NCBI GenBank assembly: GCA_038025085.1
Contig: CM076149.1
Span: forward strand, 31,003,501 to 31,067,500
From: Tetragonia tetragonoides
Taxonomy: Eukaryota; Streptophyta; Magnoliopsida; Caryophyllales; Aizoaceae
Reading direction: 5' to 3'
DNA: 64,000 nt
The notes below the pieces were generated by a model that saw only the letters and a list, made by a program, of their open reading frames with translations, was not told the origin of the DNA and searched no databases. The position numbers were made by a program, and so were the translations under genes. This document shows, in pieces, positions 11,162-33,345 of the stretch (position 1 is its first letter; each line of letters begins with the position of its first letter).

Positions 11162-13911
11162 TCATACAAATGCATTGTCATAAAAATCATCACCCGCATC
11201 AGCATCTGAACGGAGCACCTCAAAATGATCCTCCGACCTCCGGGGCTCATCACCAAAGATCGACGCCGCCAGCTGGCCCGGGTCAAAGGAAGAATGACGG
11301 GCAGGCTCCCGATACGAGCACCATTCTCCAGCATTACTCGAATCATACCCCCACGAAGAACGAGGAGGCATGGTAGGCATCATAGGAGCAGGGACAGGGG
11401 GCTGGTAGTAAAGACCACCATAAGGAGCATACCCCGCACACCCGGGATAAGAAGGATACATCGGCATAGGCATAGGAGTAGGCTCCATAAACGGAGCCAT
11501 CCTACTCCCACCAGGATGGTCCGTCTGATGCACTGGCTCCCTCTCTCTCCGAGGACTCTCCCTCCGAGGACTCCTCTCGCGGGAAGGACTACGCTCAGGC
11601 GAGCTCACAACCTCATCATCCGACAATACCACCTGTCGTGACCGACGAGGAAGGGGTCAACGATACTCAACCTACAACCCACCAAGCACATAAGATACAT
11701 CTCTCAAAGCATACAACTTTGAAGATGCAAAGCCAAGCTCACCTTATCCAAGTCAGCCCTCGAGCAGGTGCCCTTCGAGAGAGCTCGAGAAATCCAGGAC
11801 TTCATAGCATGCATCATCTTGAAGACCTTCCCGGTCTGCTCACGATCAAGCTGCGCAAAGAAAAGTCAATACAAGCATAAAAGCAGTAAAAATCACATGC
11901 AACAGGTAAAATTACGAATTTACCCCTAGATGCCCAACTAGAAGAGGAAGGCCCTGGATGTCCTCATCAAGATCCTTCGTCATCGGGACCTCTCCCCAGC
12001 ACTCCTTCCCGCCATAATCCCGACCTTGGACCCGCATATCCGGGACATCCACGTCGACGTCATCAACCCGAGGCTCCTACAAAGCAAAGTAGGTCAGCAA
12101 ATCAACAAAGCAAGAAAGGCATAGAAAATAAGTATAAAATTCTTACCTTCAAACCCACAAATGAAGGCATGAGGCGATCACGACGGAAATGCTCCTAGTG
12201 CCCCGCAAGGTCCTCCACAGGCTCCCTCAAATACCGCATAGCATCCAAGCCCACCATGGCCTCCGCAACCTGCTCGCGGGACAAGCACCTCACCAAGAAC
12301 ATGGTCGAGGGAGGATCCAGGGGAATCCTCGGGCCAGCCACATCAGGAGAAACCTGACCGAAGATCCGCTCTCCCAAATACCACTCGAAAGAGAACGGAC
12401 CCGCAATCAAGATCCTCTGACGGTCTATCGCCCTGGACGCAAGGACAGCATCCGGAGCCGACCCATGGTACTTCGCCCAACGGAAGTAGTCAATCTACAC
12501 AAACATGCAACATGGGATATTTCCACACCAAGAAATACAATCCATGCGTTACCTTGTGCCAATCTAGGCGCAAGAGAGCCTCCCTATACTGCTGGAGGGT
12601 CGAAAAGGGCGCAAGACCTCTATGACGCCACGCCCTGCAAACCGGGAAATCCAACTCCCAGCCCGTAGGCGCCATGTCCGGAAAATGCTCAAAGAACCAA
12701 GGCTACATCGAAACATGAAGCTAAGCACCATACACTTAAAACATGCAAAACATCAAATGGATACAGAAAGCAAAACGCACCTGCAAGGCCTTCCAGAAAC
12801 CGCACAAGCTCACGGGAGGAAGAGTCGTGTGCTTGTATCCCTCATCATTCACGCGGCAAGCAAACCGCATGCACCTCAAGAGGTTGGCGTAGCCCGGCAA
12901 CCCCCAGTTGTACTCTCTCACCCTCTCCCAATCCAACAAGCTAGGGAGGTAAATAGCATGAATACGCTCTCCCTTGTCACTAAAGATGGTGGTGGCAAGC
13001 AGATAGGCGATGAACTTCCTCGCCTTCTGCTCCACCGAGGTACTCCTCTTGTACCTCGCATCAGTCAAAGCGGCATAGAGCTCGCTATAGGGACGATAAT
13101 GGTGACCCCAGGTATTCCCCCAAGGGCCAAACAACACCACCATCTCAGTCTTACGTTACCAGATGGAAATGTCATACACAATGGGCGTACCCACGCAAGG
13201 CACCCCGGTCAACATAGCAAACTCCGATGGAGTGATCATCATCTCCCCATTAGGGAAATGGAACGTGTTGGTGGTATCCCAAAAACGCGCCAAAGACAAG
13301 CGAACAGTGCATCTCTTGACTCGCTCAACCGAGTCCGCCGCTTTCAAGAGAGGGCCGAACCCCGCACCCAAAACCGCGCTTTGCACCTCTTTGGGCAAAG
13401 TCTTAAAAAGCTTCACCGAAGAACCATAATTACCATAGGGCTTCAAATTCCCATCGGGTTCCTATGATCAAATTCCCAACCTCTTAGGTTCACATTTCAA
13501 CCAAATGTTCAATCCTAAGCATGTTTCTAAGTTCGTTCAAGCCGCGCAAGATCACATGCGCTACAAACTTGACAACTGCATACAATTCTTACATAAATTA
13601 TACCCAAGGCAAAGCATATAAACTAAAATTCAATGCATAAAACTATGAATTCAAAGTTTGAGGCATATCACGAACTTGGAAGCACGGGAGCTCAAGTGAG
13701 TTGCCGGTCGAAAGAGCAACTCCGACCGATCCCAAATGATGTCGGGCATCCTATCCGACCGTGTGTACCTATCTTGAGGAAAAGCCACATTGGGCTTCCT
13801 CTTGTAAGGTTTGACATGGGAAGGAAAAGCTTTGGTGAAGATGTTAATTTCTTCAACCTCCTCCCGGACCTCGGCCCTTCTACTCCTCTTCTTCGCCAAT
13901 TTGGGAGCCAT
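11162..13911 (-). pseudogene. Antisense plant mobile domain (PMD) gene with six introns, two internal stops
   Basis: Exons read on the - strand: 13911-13672, 13461-12781, 12702-12553, 12494-12147, 12076-11924, 11850-11743 and 11632-11162. All introns are GT-AG, phase 0 and short (about 58-210 bp); total about 717 codons. Exon 1 has a basic start, MAPKLAKKRSRR. Exon 2 holds the PMD core: RFWDTTNTFHFPNGEMMITP, AMLTGVPCVG, and later ARKFIAYLLATTIFSDK and YNWGLPGYANLLRCM. Exons 2-3 join as ALQPWFFEHFPDMAP, typical of the family. The last exon is R/S-rich (SPERSPSRERSPRR), then P/M/Y-rich. In-frame TAA (13158-13156) and TAG (12197-12195) fit C-to-T changes of CAA and CAG. A TGA at 11659-11657 is avoided by the acceptor at 11633. 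Family membership is clear; function in the element is unknown. Confidence 0.85.
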
Positions 13912-14225
13912 GAAGAAAGATGAACAAGCTAGCAAAGATCAACAAGCAAAGAATGGAGGATTTGAGATTTTCTCTCTCCAAGGATTTCAAAAACCCACTC
14001 ACAAATTCACCCCAAATTTGTGAGAAATCACAAATAAACTTGAAATTATGCAAAGATTATGCAAAATCAAGCAAATGCAAGCACAAAGAGACAAATTTGA
14101 TCAAATTTGAGCAAGAAACAAGGTTTGGGCAACAATGGAGGTAGAGAGACAGAGTCTCGGATTTTGGGGAAGAAATGACCCAAAAAACTTGGCTCCCCGT
14201 GAAAATACCCATTTTTCGCCTCTGA

Positions 14226-14420
14226 ACCGGCCCGGCGGCCAGGTTCAGGGCCGCCCATGCTCAGCGGCCCAGCCGCTGGCCCTGGCGGCCAGCCGCTCAG
14301 CCTCCGCGGCTGAGCCGCCCAACCTGGCGGCCCCTCTCATGGCCTTCGCACGACATTTTCGGCCGCTGAGCGAGCCCGTAAAGGCCGCCCAGCACTCGAC
14401 GGCCGTCTGCATGGCCACCC
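14226..14420 (-). promoter_or_regulatory. GC-rich module upstream of the antisense PMD gene
   Basis: A dense run of GCGGCC, CAGCCGCTG and GGCCGCTGAG words about 315-510 bp upstream of the ATG at 13911. It is homologous to 10608-10661 over about 55 bp and similar in word content to 15325-15445 in the LTR. It is probably the promoter-proximal region of the antisense transcript (inference). Confidence 0.45.
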
Positions 14421-15003
14421 AACCCGATTTTTCTGTTTGCCCCCTCGGGGCAGGCCCACGAGTTCAAATTCCGCGCGGAATTGCGTTTCTCGACCGTTGG
14501 GAGCCCGGGAAATTCAAACATGTCACCCAAAATGACTCTTTTACCCCCACTTCTTGGTTTCCTATCCTTGGGACCCGGTATTATCTATTTTCGAAGGCGC
14601 GAGCCTTATAACAAACTTTTTTACAGGCACAGGCACTTTATTATATTTTTTGCAGGCACAACTGAAGTAGAGCAACATACCGCTCTTTGACGTTGAAGCT
14701 ATCAAAATAGCGTCACATTGGCAATAATTAAAGCAGGGCAACACAACGCCCTTTTGACGATGAGGCTACCAAAATTAGCGCCACGTCAGTATCCGCAAAG
14801 TAGAGCAATGCACCACTCTTTAAACAAAGCAGAGCCACGCACCGCTCTTTAAACAAAGCAGGTAACCCTAACCATAGGCGGTCAGGTGTCTATCTTTTCT
14901 TCTTTCTAACATAAAGCATTTTAAAAAAAAAAAAACATTGCAGGCATTTTTTAGCAAATACCTTGACCTTCGCTTTTACAAGCTCGGCCAAAGTGGGGGC
15001 TTC
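14421..15003 (+). other. Pre-LTR spacer and polypurine tract
   Basis: AAAGTGGGGG at 14990-14999, right before TTC and the LTR start TGTAGACACC at 15004, is the polypurine tract that primes plus-strand DNA synthesis. The rest of the stretch is non-coding apart from the hairpin array listed separately. Confidence 0.8.
14669..14848 (+). repeat. Four-copy hairpin array before the polypurine tract
   Basis: Four units each have a 5-nt arm, an 8-nt loop and a complementary arm: AGAGC/GCTCT at 14669-14686, AGGGC/GCCCT at 14735-14752, AGAGC/ACTCT at 14802-14819 (4 pairs, one mismatch) and AGAGC/GCTCT at 14831-14848. Copy 2 shows a paired A-T to G-C change. After copies 1 and 2 lie second inverted repeats, TGACG...CGTCA enclosing GCTA...TAGC. 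The structure could act in the RNA or in single-stranded DNA; the role is unknown. Confidence 0.6.
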
Positions 15004-16518
15004 TGTAGACACCCTAATCGGTTCTCATCCCCTGACACCGCAACGCCCGATGATGATGGTAATGGATTAACATGGACGTAAGTAGAAAAGGACATTGCTC
15101 GGAAATCAAGACCAAATTCCTTGAAACCTCAGTCTTTGGATAGCCCTTGTTATAAAGATTCCAACGCCTTTGACCTTGCCTCAATCAGGTTCCCGGATCA
15201 AAAGATATCGTCTCTCGAAGATTTGGGTCAAAACCGCTCAATCCCGGCCCCTTGGGCCAGCCCAAGGGCAATTTCGTAATTGAAAGAGCACAAAAAGTCA
15301 AAACCCTAGTCACGCGCGCGCCTTCAGGTCCAGCGGCTGACGCGACCTGTCCGGCGGCCAGCGCCTGACAGCGGGGGCCATTGGGCCAGCCGCTGGCCCC
15401 ACCGGCCACCGCGAGCCCCAGCTGCCCTCCGTGTGGCCGCTGAACCCAATTTTTGACTGGGCCGAGTTTTGGGAGCCGGGCTTCTCGCCCTAGGTCCCTA
15501 AATCCGTCCCCCAACTCTATAAATACTCCCTTTCACCCTCTTTTGCAAGAGGTCAGTCAGTTCACAATTTCGAGAGCATTGAGAGCACATATTTCCCCAA
15601 ATTCAGAAATCTGAAGATTCAAGCAAGCAATACACCTAGCCTAGCACCTAAGATCGAAGAGCAATCCAAATTCTACTAGTCCCGTTCGAATAGAACGTCC
15701 AGGTTAACCATCCTGAGGGCCTAACTCTTCATTAAATCTCTTGCTTTATTGTTTACTAATTATGTTTTATTTAGCTTTTGATTATGGTTGAATAAATTTG
15801 CATGCTTTTGATTTTGTATATAATTATGCATGGTTAGTTAATATAAAGTTTATGTCTTTTTATTAGTTTATGCAAGTTTGCATCTTTTCATAGTTTTTGC
15901 ATGCATATAGTAGCCTTCTAGGTTTATTTTAGCATAAAGTTAGCACCTTTATAATATTATTATTATTCGTTTGAAGATACTAACAGTTTTATTGATGTGC
16001 ATATGCAATACATGGCGCGTTTAGCAAAGTTGGTAGGTTGGAGCGTTATTTAATGTTCTATCATGTTTATGCTTGTTAATAGTATGCATGTAAATTGAAT
16101 ATAAATTATGCAAAGTGACAACGTAGGTAACTTGGTTGATCTTAACCCACCTAGTTAATTTAGGATCATTGGACGACCGGATTTGTATGGAACCATATAG
16201 CATAAATAAATACTTGACATGTATAAGCTTAGTAGAGGCCGTTAATACGGGCGATTTAGATGAGATTCGTTTTGTTTATTTCGTACCTACATCCCCGAAC
16301 TCGATACTTAGTCCCCATGGGCATGAGTCAATTCTCAATAGAAATTGGGGTGCACTTTTGATGGTTTCCAATTGTTCCCTTAAAAATTGGTGGCGGCTTC
16401 TTATTTGCAAATTATTGTTCTTTATAATTAATTTGAATCGCATGTGACACATATTTAAGAACCATTAATTCCAATTAAATACTCCAATTAAGCGCCCGGA
16501 AAGGCGAGGGTTCTTACA
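15004..16518 (+). repeat. Complete 3' LTR, 1515 bp
   Basis: Starts TGTAGACACC after the polypurine tract and ends TTCTTACA at 16518. The right 725 bp match the 5' LTR copy. It contains the U3 GC-rich block, a TATA box and the downstream R/U5 part. No coding potential. Confidence 0.95.
15325..15560 (+). promoter_or_regulatory. LTR promoter: GC-rich block plus TATA box
   Basis: A TATA box (CTATAAATA) lies at 15517-15525, so transcription should start about 30 bp later. Directly upstream, 15325-15445 has CAGCGGCTGA, CCGGCGGCCAG, CAGCCGCTGG and TGGCCGCTGAA, the same word set found upstream of both antisense genes. A TATA-driven U3 promoter is standard for LTR elements; the GC words as shared binding sites are inference. 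Confidence 0.65.
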
Positions 16519-16525
16519 GTATATA

Positions 16526-16639
<114 letters not shown>

Positions 16640-16649
16640 GAGGCTTTTA

Positions 16650-17578
16650 TACAAACCCTCCTTTAAAATACAAGCCAATTTTAGCCATCAAATTCACACG
16701 ATCAAAGGGTTAGATTTGTTTTGGGAAGAAAAGGGACACGCTGGGAGTTAATTAAAAGGTCAGGGGTATGCTGGTCATTTCGTGTGTTATTATCACCTGG
16801 CAGTTAACAATCGATTATTCATTTCTCTTTTACTCTCTCTCTCTCCTCACCTCTTCTCTCTGTCCTGATCTTCGGTGCTCTCTCGCCGGCCATCGCCGCG
16901 GAGTTTCTCTCTCCTCTCTCATCTCTCATCTCTCCAGCGATCCTCAAAGCGCTCTCTCTCTCTCCTCAATTCAGTGTCCCTCGATCTCTCTCCTTTCTCA
17001 AAGTTTCTCTCTCCTCGATTTCGCCGTCGGTTGCGCGAGAATTCGAGTGGCTACCGACCACCGCTTAGTGGCCGGAGAACACAGATCTGAGATCTCCGGC
17101 CTCGGATAAGTGGTCTCCGACCACTAAGCGGTGATCGCTGACTAAGGCTTTGTGTGAGTGAGAGGAGTGAGAATCTCCAACAAGGGAGGCAGCGTTAGGG
17201 AGGCTAGGGAGGGGCCGAGAGGCTGAGGGGAGGAGAGAGGATGGGGAATGTTGTGGAGAGAGGGCAGGTGGCGGTGGCAACGGTGGTGGTGGTATGGCCT
17301 CTCCGGCAACAAAGGTGGTGGTGGTGCGCCGGGACACTGGAGGTTGGGGAACAGTTGTGTGTTTTTTAATGAATTTGTAATTAAAGTTTAATGGATCTTT
17401 ACTTGTTTAATAATGAATTTGCCAATAAAAAAGAAAAAAAAGCAAAGAAGAAATGTGATGAAGCTGTGGTAATAATGTAATGAATTCGTAAGATTATTTT
17501 AATGAAGCTGTGCTTCAACATTAATGAATTTAAGGTCTGGTCATGGTTTGTATGGTTTGTATTCTAAGGTGGTTTGTA
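16650..17578. mobile_element. Probable TIR transposon with gene-like GC-rich interior
   Basis: Imperfect terminal inverted repeats of about 27 bp: 16650-16677 (TACAAACCCTCCTTTAAAAT) and the complement of 17552-17578 (TACAAACCACCTTAGAATAC). I could not find a clean target duplication. The interior (16835-17340) is CT-rich, then GC-rich, unlike the flanks, and resembles a gene 5' end. It contains a long palindrome around 17053-17140 (ACCACCGCTTAGTGG ... CCACTAAGCGGTGAT). No transposase is present. It may be a gene-capturing non-autonomous element. Confidence 0.5.
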
Positions 17579-17589
17579 CCTGATCCTTG

Positions 17590-17592
<3 letters not shown>

Positions 17593-17682
<90 letters not shown>
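17593..17682. repeat. (TA)n microsatellite
   Basis: About 90 bp of uninterrupted TA dinucleotides. Nothing else is recognisable from 17683 to 18081, which is AT-rich sequence upstream of the ALIS gene. Confidence 0.98.
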
Positions 17683-17688
<6 letters not shown>

Positions 17689-18081
17689 TAATATTGTTTA
17701 ACAAAATAATATGGGGTAAGAGAGGATGTTAACTACATATTAGTTTTTAGCGAATTCGTGTAGCCGGGATCTGAGTTTGAAACAAGTACGAACTAAGAAG
17801 ATTGGGATAGATAAAATAGATGCACTGTTACTTTTACTTATTGGATACTTTAATACGAGGGAGAAAAAAAGTAGGCATTGTTGTGCTCTAATGCAAAACG
17901 AGAAAAATAGAAGGGGGAATAGAAAACAAAACAATAAGGGTATTTAGAAAACAAAGTAGAGAAATGAACGAAATTAACAGAAATGGGCAACACAAAGAGA
18001 TCGAGAAAATTAGGGCTAAGTTTAAGAAACAGGAGAGATGGAGGAGATAAAAGGATCGTTAGTTCCGATAAGTAGGTAGTG

Positions 18082-18360
18082 TATATTCTGTTTTTTATTT
18101 TTGGGTTTTTGTTTTTGACTGAAAATATATTGTTTTGCTTTAATTGTATTAGAATTACTATTCAAGGCTTCTTGTTCGCTAATTGGTTTCCTTTTCCACA
18201 ATGAAGAAGAAATAGCCACTTATATATTCTGTTTTTTGTTTTTTGTTTTTCGTTTTGATGAAAATATATTGTTTTGCTTTAATTGTATTAGGATTACTAT
18301 TCAAGGCTTCGTGTTCGCTAAATGGTTTCCTTTTCCACAATAAAGAAGAAATAGCCACTT
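18082..18360. repeat. Tandem duplication, two ~140-bp units
   Basis: Units 18082-18222 and 18223-18360 share TATATTCTGTTTTTT, GAAAATATATTGTTTTGC and AAGAAGAAATAGCCACTT with a few changes. It lies about 160-440 bp upstream of the ALIS start codon, so it may sit in the promoter or leader of that gene. Confidence 0.85.
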
Positions 18361-18442
18361 AGAAACATTTTCCAAATTCTCACCTCTTAGATGAAGAAAA
18401 TGCGTCCTTTAGAGCTTCTTCTTCAATTCGATTAATATATTG

Positions 18443-18444
<2 letters not shown>

Positions 18445-18502
<58 letters not shown>

Positions 18503-18508
18503 CTCTCG
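18445..18508. repeat. (CT)n tract in the ALIS 5' leader
   Basis: A CT repeat of about 60 bp ending 15 bp before the ALIS start codon at 18523. CT-rich leaders are common in plant genes; the length here is likely polymorphic. Confidence 0.9.
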
Positions 18509-18522
18509 GAGAACAACAACAT

Positions 18523-31762
<13,240 letters not shown>

Positions 31763-33108
31763 GTTTTTTGGGAATCTCAAATTTCCTATTTTATATCTAA
31801 TCCCATATGTAAAACATTCATATCAACTTTTGAGATTATACAGGCATAAATTTAGTAAAGAAAAAAAAAACTGCATTTACAATGGAGTATTACTTAAAAT
31901 ATTATTTCAATTTTAGTGAATTTTTTTTCTCGAAGTACATTGTGTATACTGATAATTAGACTCTCACTAAACCATGCTTCACAATATATAATACTGTAAA
32001 AAAAATCATAATTTCCTCAGAAAAATCTCTACCTTTAAAGCTTATTTTACTATTTTTTGTTGTTAAAATTGTTTCACGAGCACTATTACAAAAAAAATAA
32101 AATAAAATAAAATGTATTAGTACATTTTGAGTAAGGCGGTCTTACAGTCAAACAGATAGTGAAAGTGATATTTTCTTCAGTAATTCTCTTATGAGGCGGC
32201 CTCATGCACGAGTTGGTGAAAAGTATCAATTTTTTACTCGAAATTTTATGCGCGAAGATATCATTTTTTTTGCTCACAAGTATCATACGTTATGCATGAG
32301 ACCGCCTTATATGAGTTTTTGTGTATTTTTTGGGAATATAATTGGGTAAATTTTATTCACGTATGTTGATGTATGCCGATAATACAAGAAGATATACTCA
32401 CGTTTGACTAAATACACTGAGGTGTACTCCGACAAGACTGGCCACTTTTTGCGCATTGACAAAAGTCAAATTAAATTTAGGACATAAATATCCCTTGTAT
32501 ATCTCATTAAAAATTTCTATAAAATCAAAATATAATGAAATGCTTTCCCACTTACTTTGCACTCTACTCTCGTATTCTTTCAATTAACTCATTTCTAATG
32601 TTCTGTAGGATAATTTTTCATGGGAATTTGTATGAAATTTTGGGGGGTGGGGTGGGTTAGATACTTATATGCCATGTAAATTGTAATATGATCTCAACTT
32701 GATGCCTGAATTGAGAGATCTATATAAATTGATACTCTTTGAGATTTCCCTCGAGCTAAAATATATGTATAATTATCTTCTAGAACGCCAGGAAAGAAAT
32801 TAATTAAAAGATATAAGAGAATTTAGTGCAAATTAAGCGGAAAATCATTGCAAATTATTTTTATTTTAGAAAATTTCAATAAAGTATACTAGGAGTAATT
32901 ATGTATTAAAATTAGTTTGACTTTTGTTTGCAGGCAAAATAATGGTCAGAGTTTGGTCAGTGTATATCTCAGTATATTTAGTCAAATATAAATATATTTT
33001 TCTGTATTTTCGCCATAACTCAATATATTTCAATAAAATTTACCCAATTAATTAGCACTTTTGAAATGAAAATTTCTACTTTCACGTACCGTAACTTTAT
33101 ACAAAAAC
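31763..33108. other. Intergenic spacer after ALIS
   Basis: Holds the ALIS 3' UTR, not delimited, and AT-rich sequence. Apart from the fold-back at 32131-32315, nothing is recognised. Confidence 0.6.
32131..32315. mobile_element. Fold-back MITE with AAGGCGGTCT ends
   Basis: GAGTAAGGCGGTCTTACAG at 32131 and, inverted, CATGAGACCGCCTTATATGAG ending at about 32315. It also has an internal TATGAGGCGGCCTCATGCA palindrome. Related 'GGCGGT/GACGGT' ends occur singly near 33369 and 47382. No target duplication was confirmed. Confidence 0.55.
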
Positions 33109-33345
33109 TTGTGTGGACTTAGTCTATGGTGGACCAATACTTGGAGTCACCCCCTTCTAAAAGTAGAGTCACCCCTCAAATTTATACTTGGCACCACCCC
33201 TACTTCATCACCTGGAGTCACCCCCTAATTTACAGGGAGCCACCCCAAACTTCACTTGGAGTCACCCCTTAAACTTACTCAAAATTACTTCACTTGAAGC
33301 CACCCCTCAAAATTACTTGGTCCACGGCAGACTAAGTCCACACAA
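33109..33345. mobile_element. Fold-back element with GAGTCACCCC internal repeats
   Basis: Terminal inverted repeats of about 29 bp (TTGTGTGGACTTAGTCT...TGGACCAA at 33109; the complement ends at 33345) with about three mismatches. Between them, six to seven degenerate copies of a TTGGAGTCACCCC motif recur every 25-35 bp. No coding frame and no clear target duplication. Confidence 0.7.

Larger units (their letters stand above)
1..16518 (+). mobile_element. Ty3/gypsy LTR retrotransposon, Tat lineage, with antisense cargo
   Basis: A nearly complete element whose 5' LTR is cut by the window start. Order seen: 5' LTR remainder, primer binding site, gag, protease, RT, RNase H, a second archaeal-type RNase H, integrase, two antisense intron-containing genes, hairpin array, polypurine tract and 3' LTR (TGTAGACACC...TTCTTACA). 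The second RNase H beside the first, and the long post-integrase region, are marks of the Tat lineage (Ogre/Retand/Grande relatives). Bases 1-725 align to 15794-16518 without a gap and with about 10 substitutions (about 1.4%), so the insertion is young. The polyprotein is broken by frameshifts and stops, so this copy is non-autonomous as read. The target duplication cannot be checked because the left end is outside the window; the 3' end abuts a GT microsatellite. Confidence 0.95.

Noticed and set aside
11225..11641. Arg/His-rich + strand frame of 138 aa
   Set aside because: Shadow of the antisense PMD last exon.
11657..11659. In-frame TGA near the start of the last PMD exon
   Set aside because: It falls inside the intron if the acceptor at CACGACAG (exon from 11632) is used, which keeps phase 0. 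Not counted as a mutation.
12622..13467. 281-aa + strand frame
   Set aside because: Runs across exons and introns of the antisense PMD gene and has no domain; the - strand reading matches a known family.
17065..17337. 90-aa Pro/Ser-rich - strand frame
   Set aside because: Low complexity inside a repeat-bounded unit; no start context or splice partners seen.
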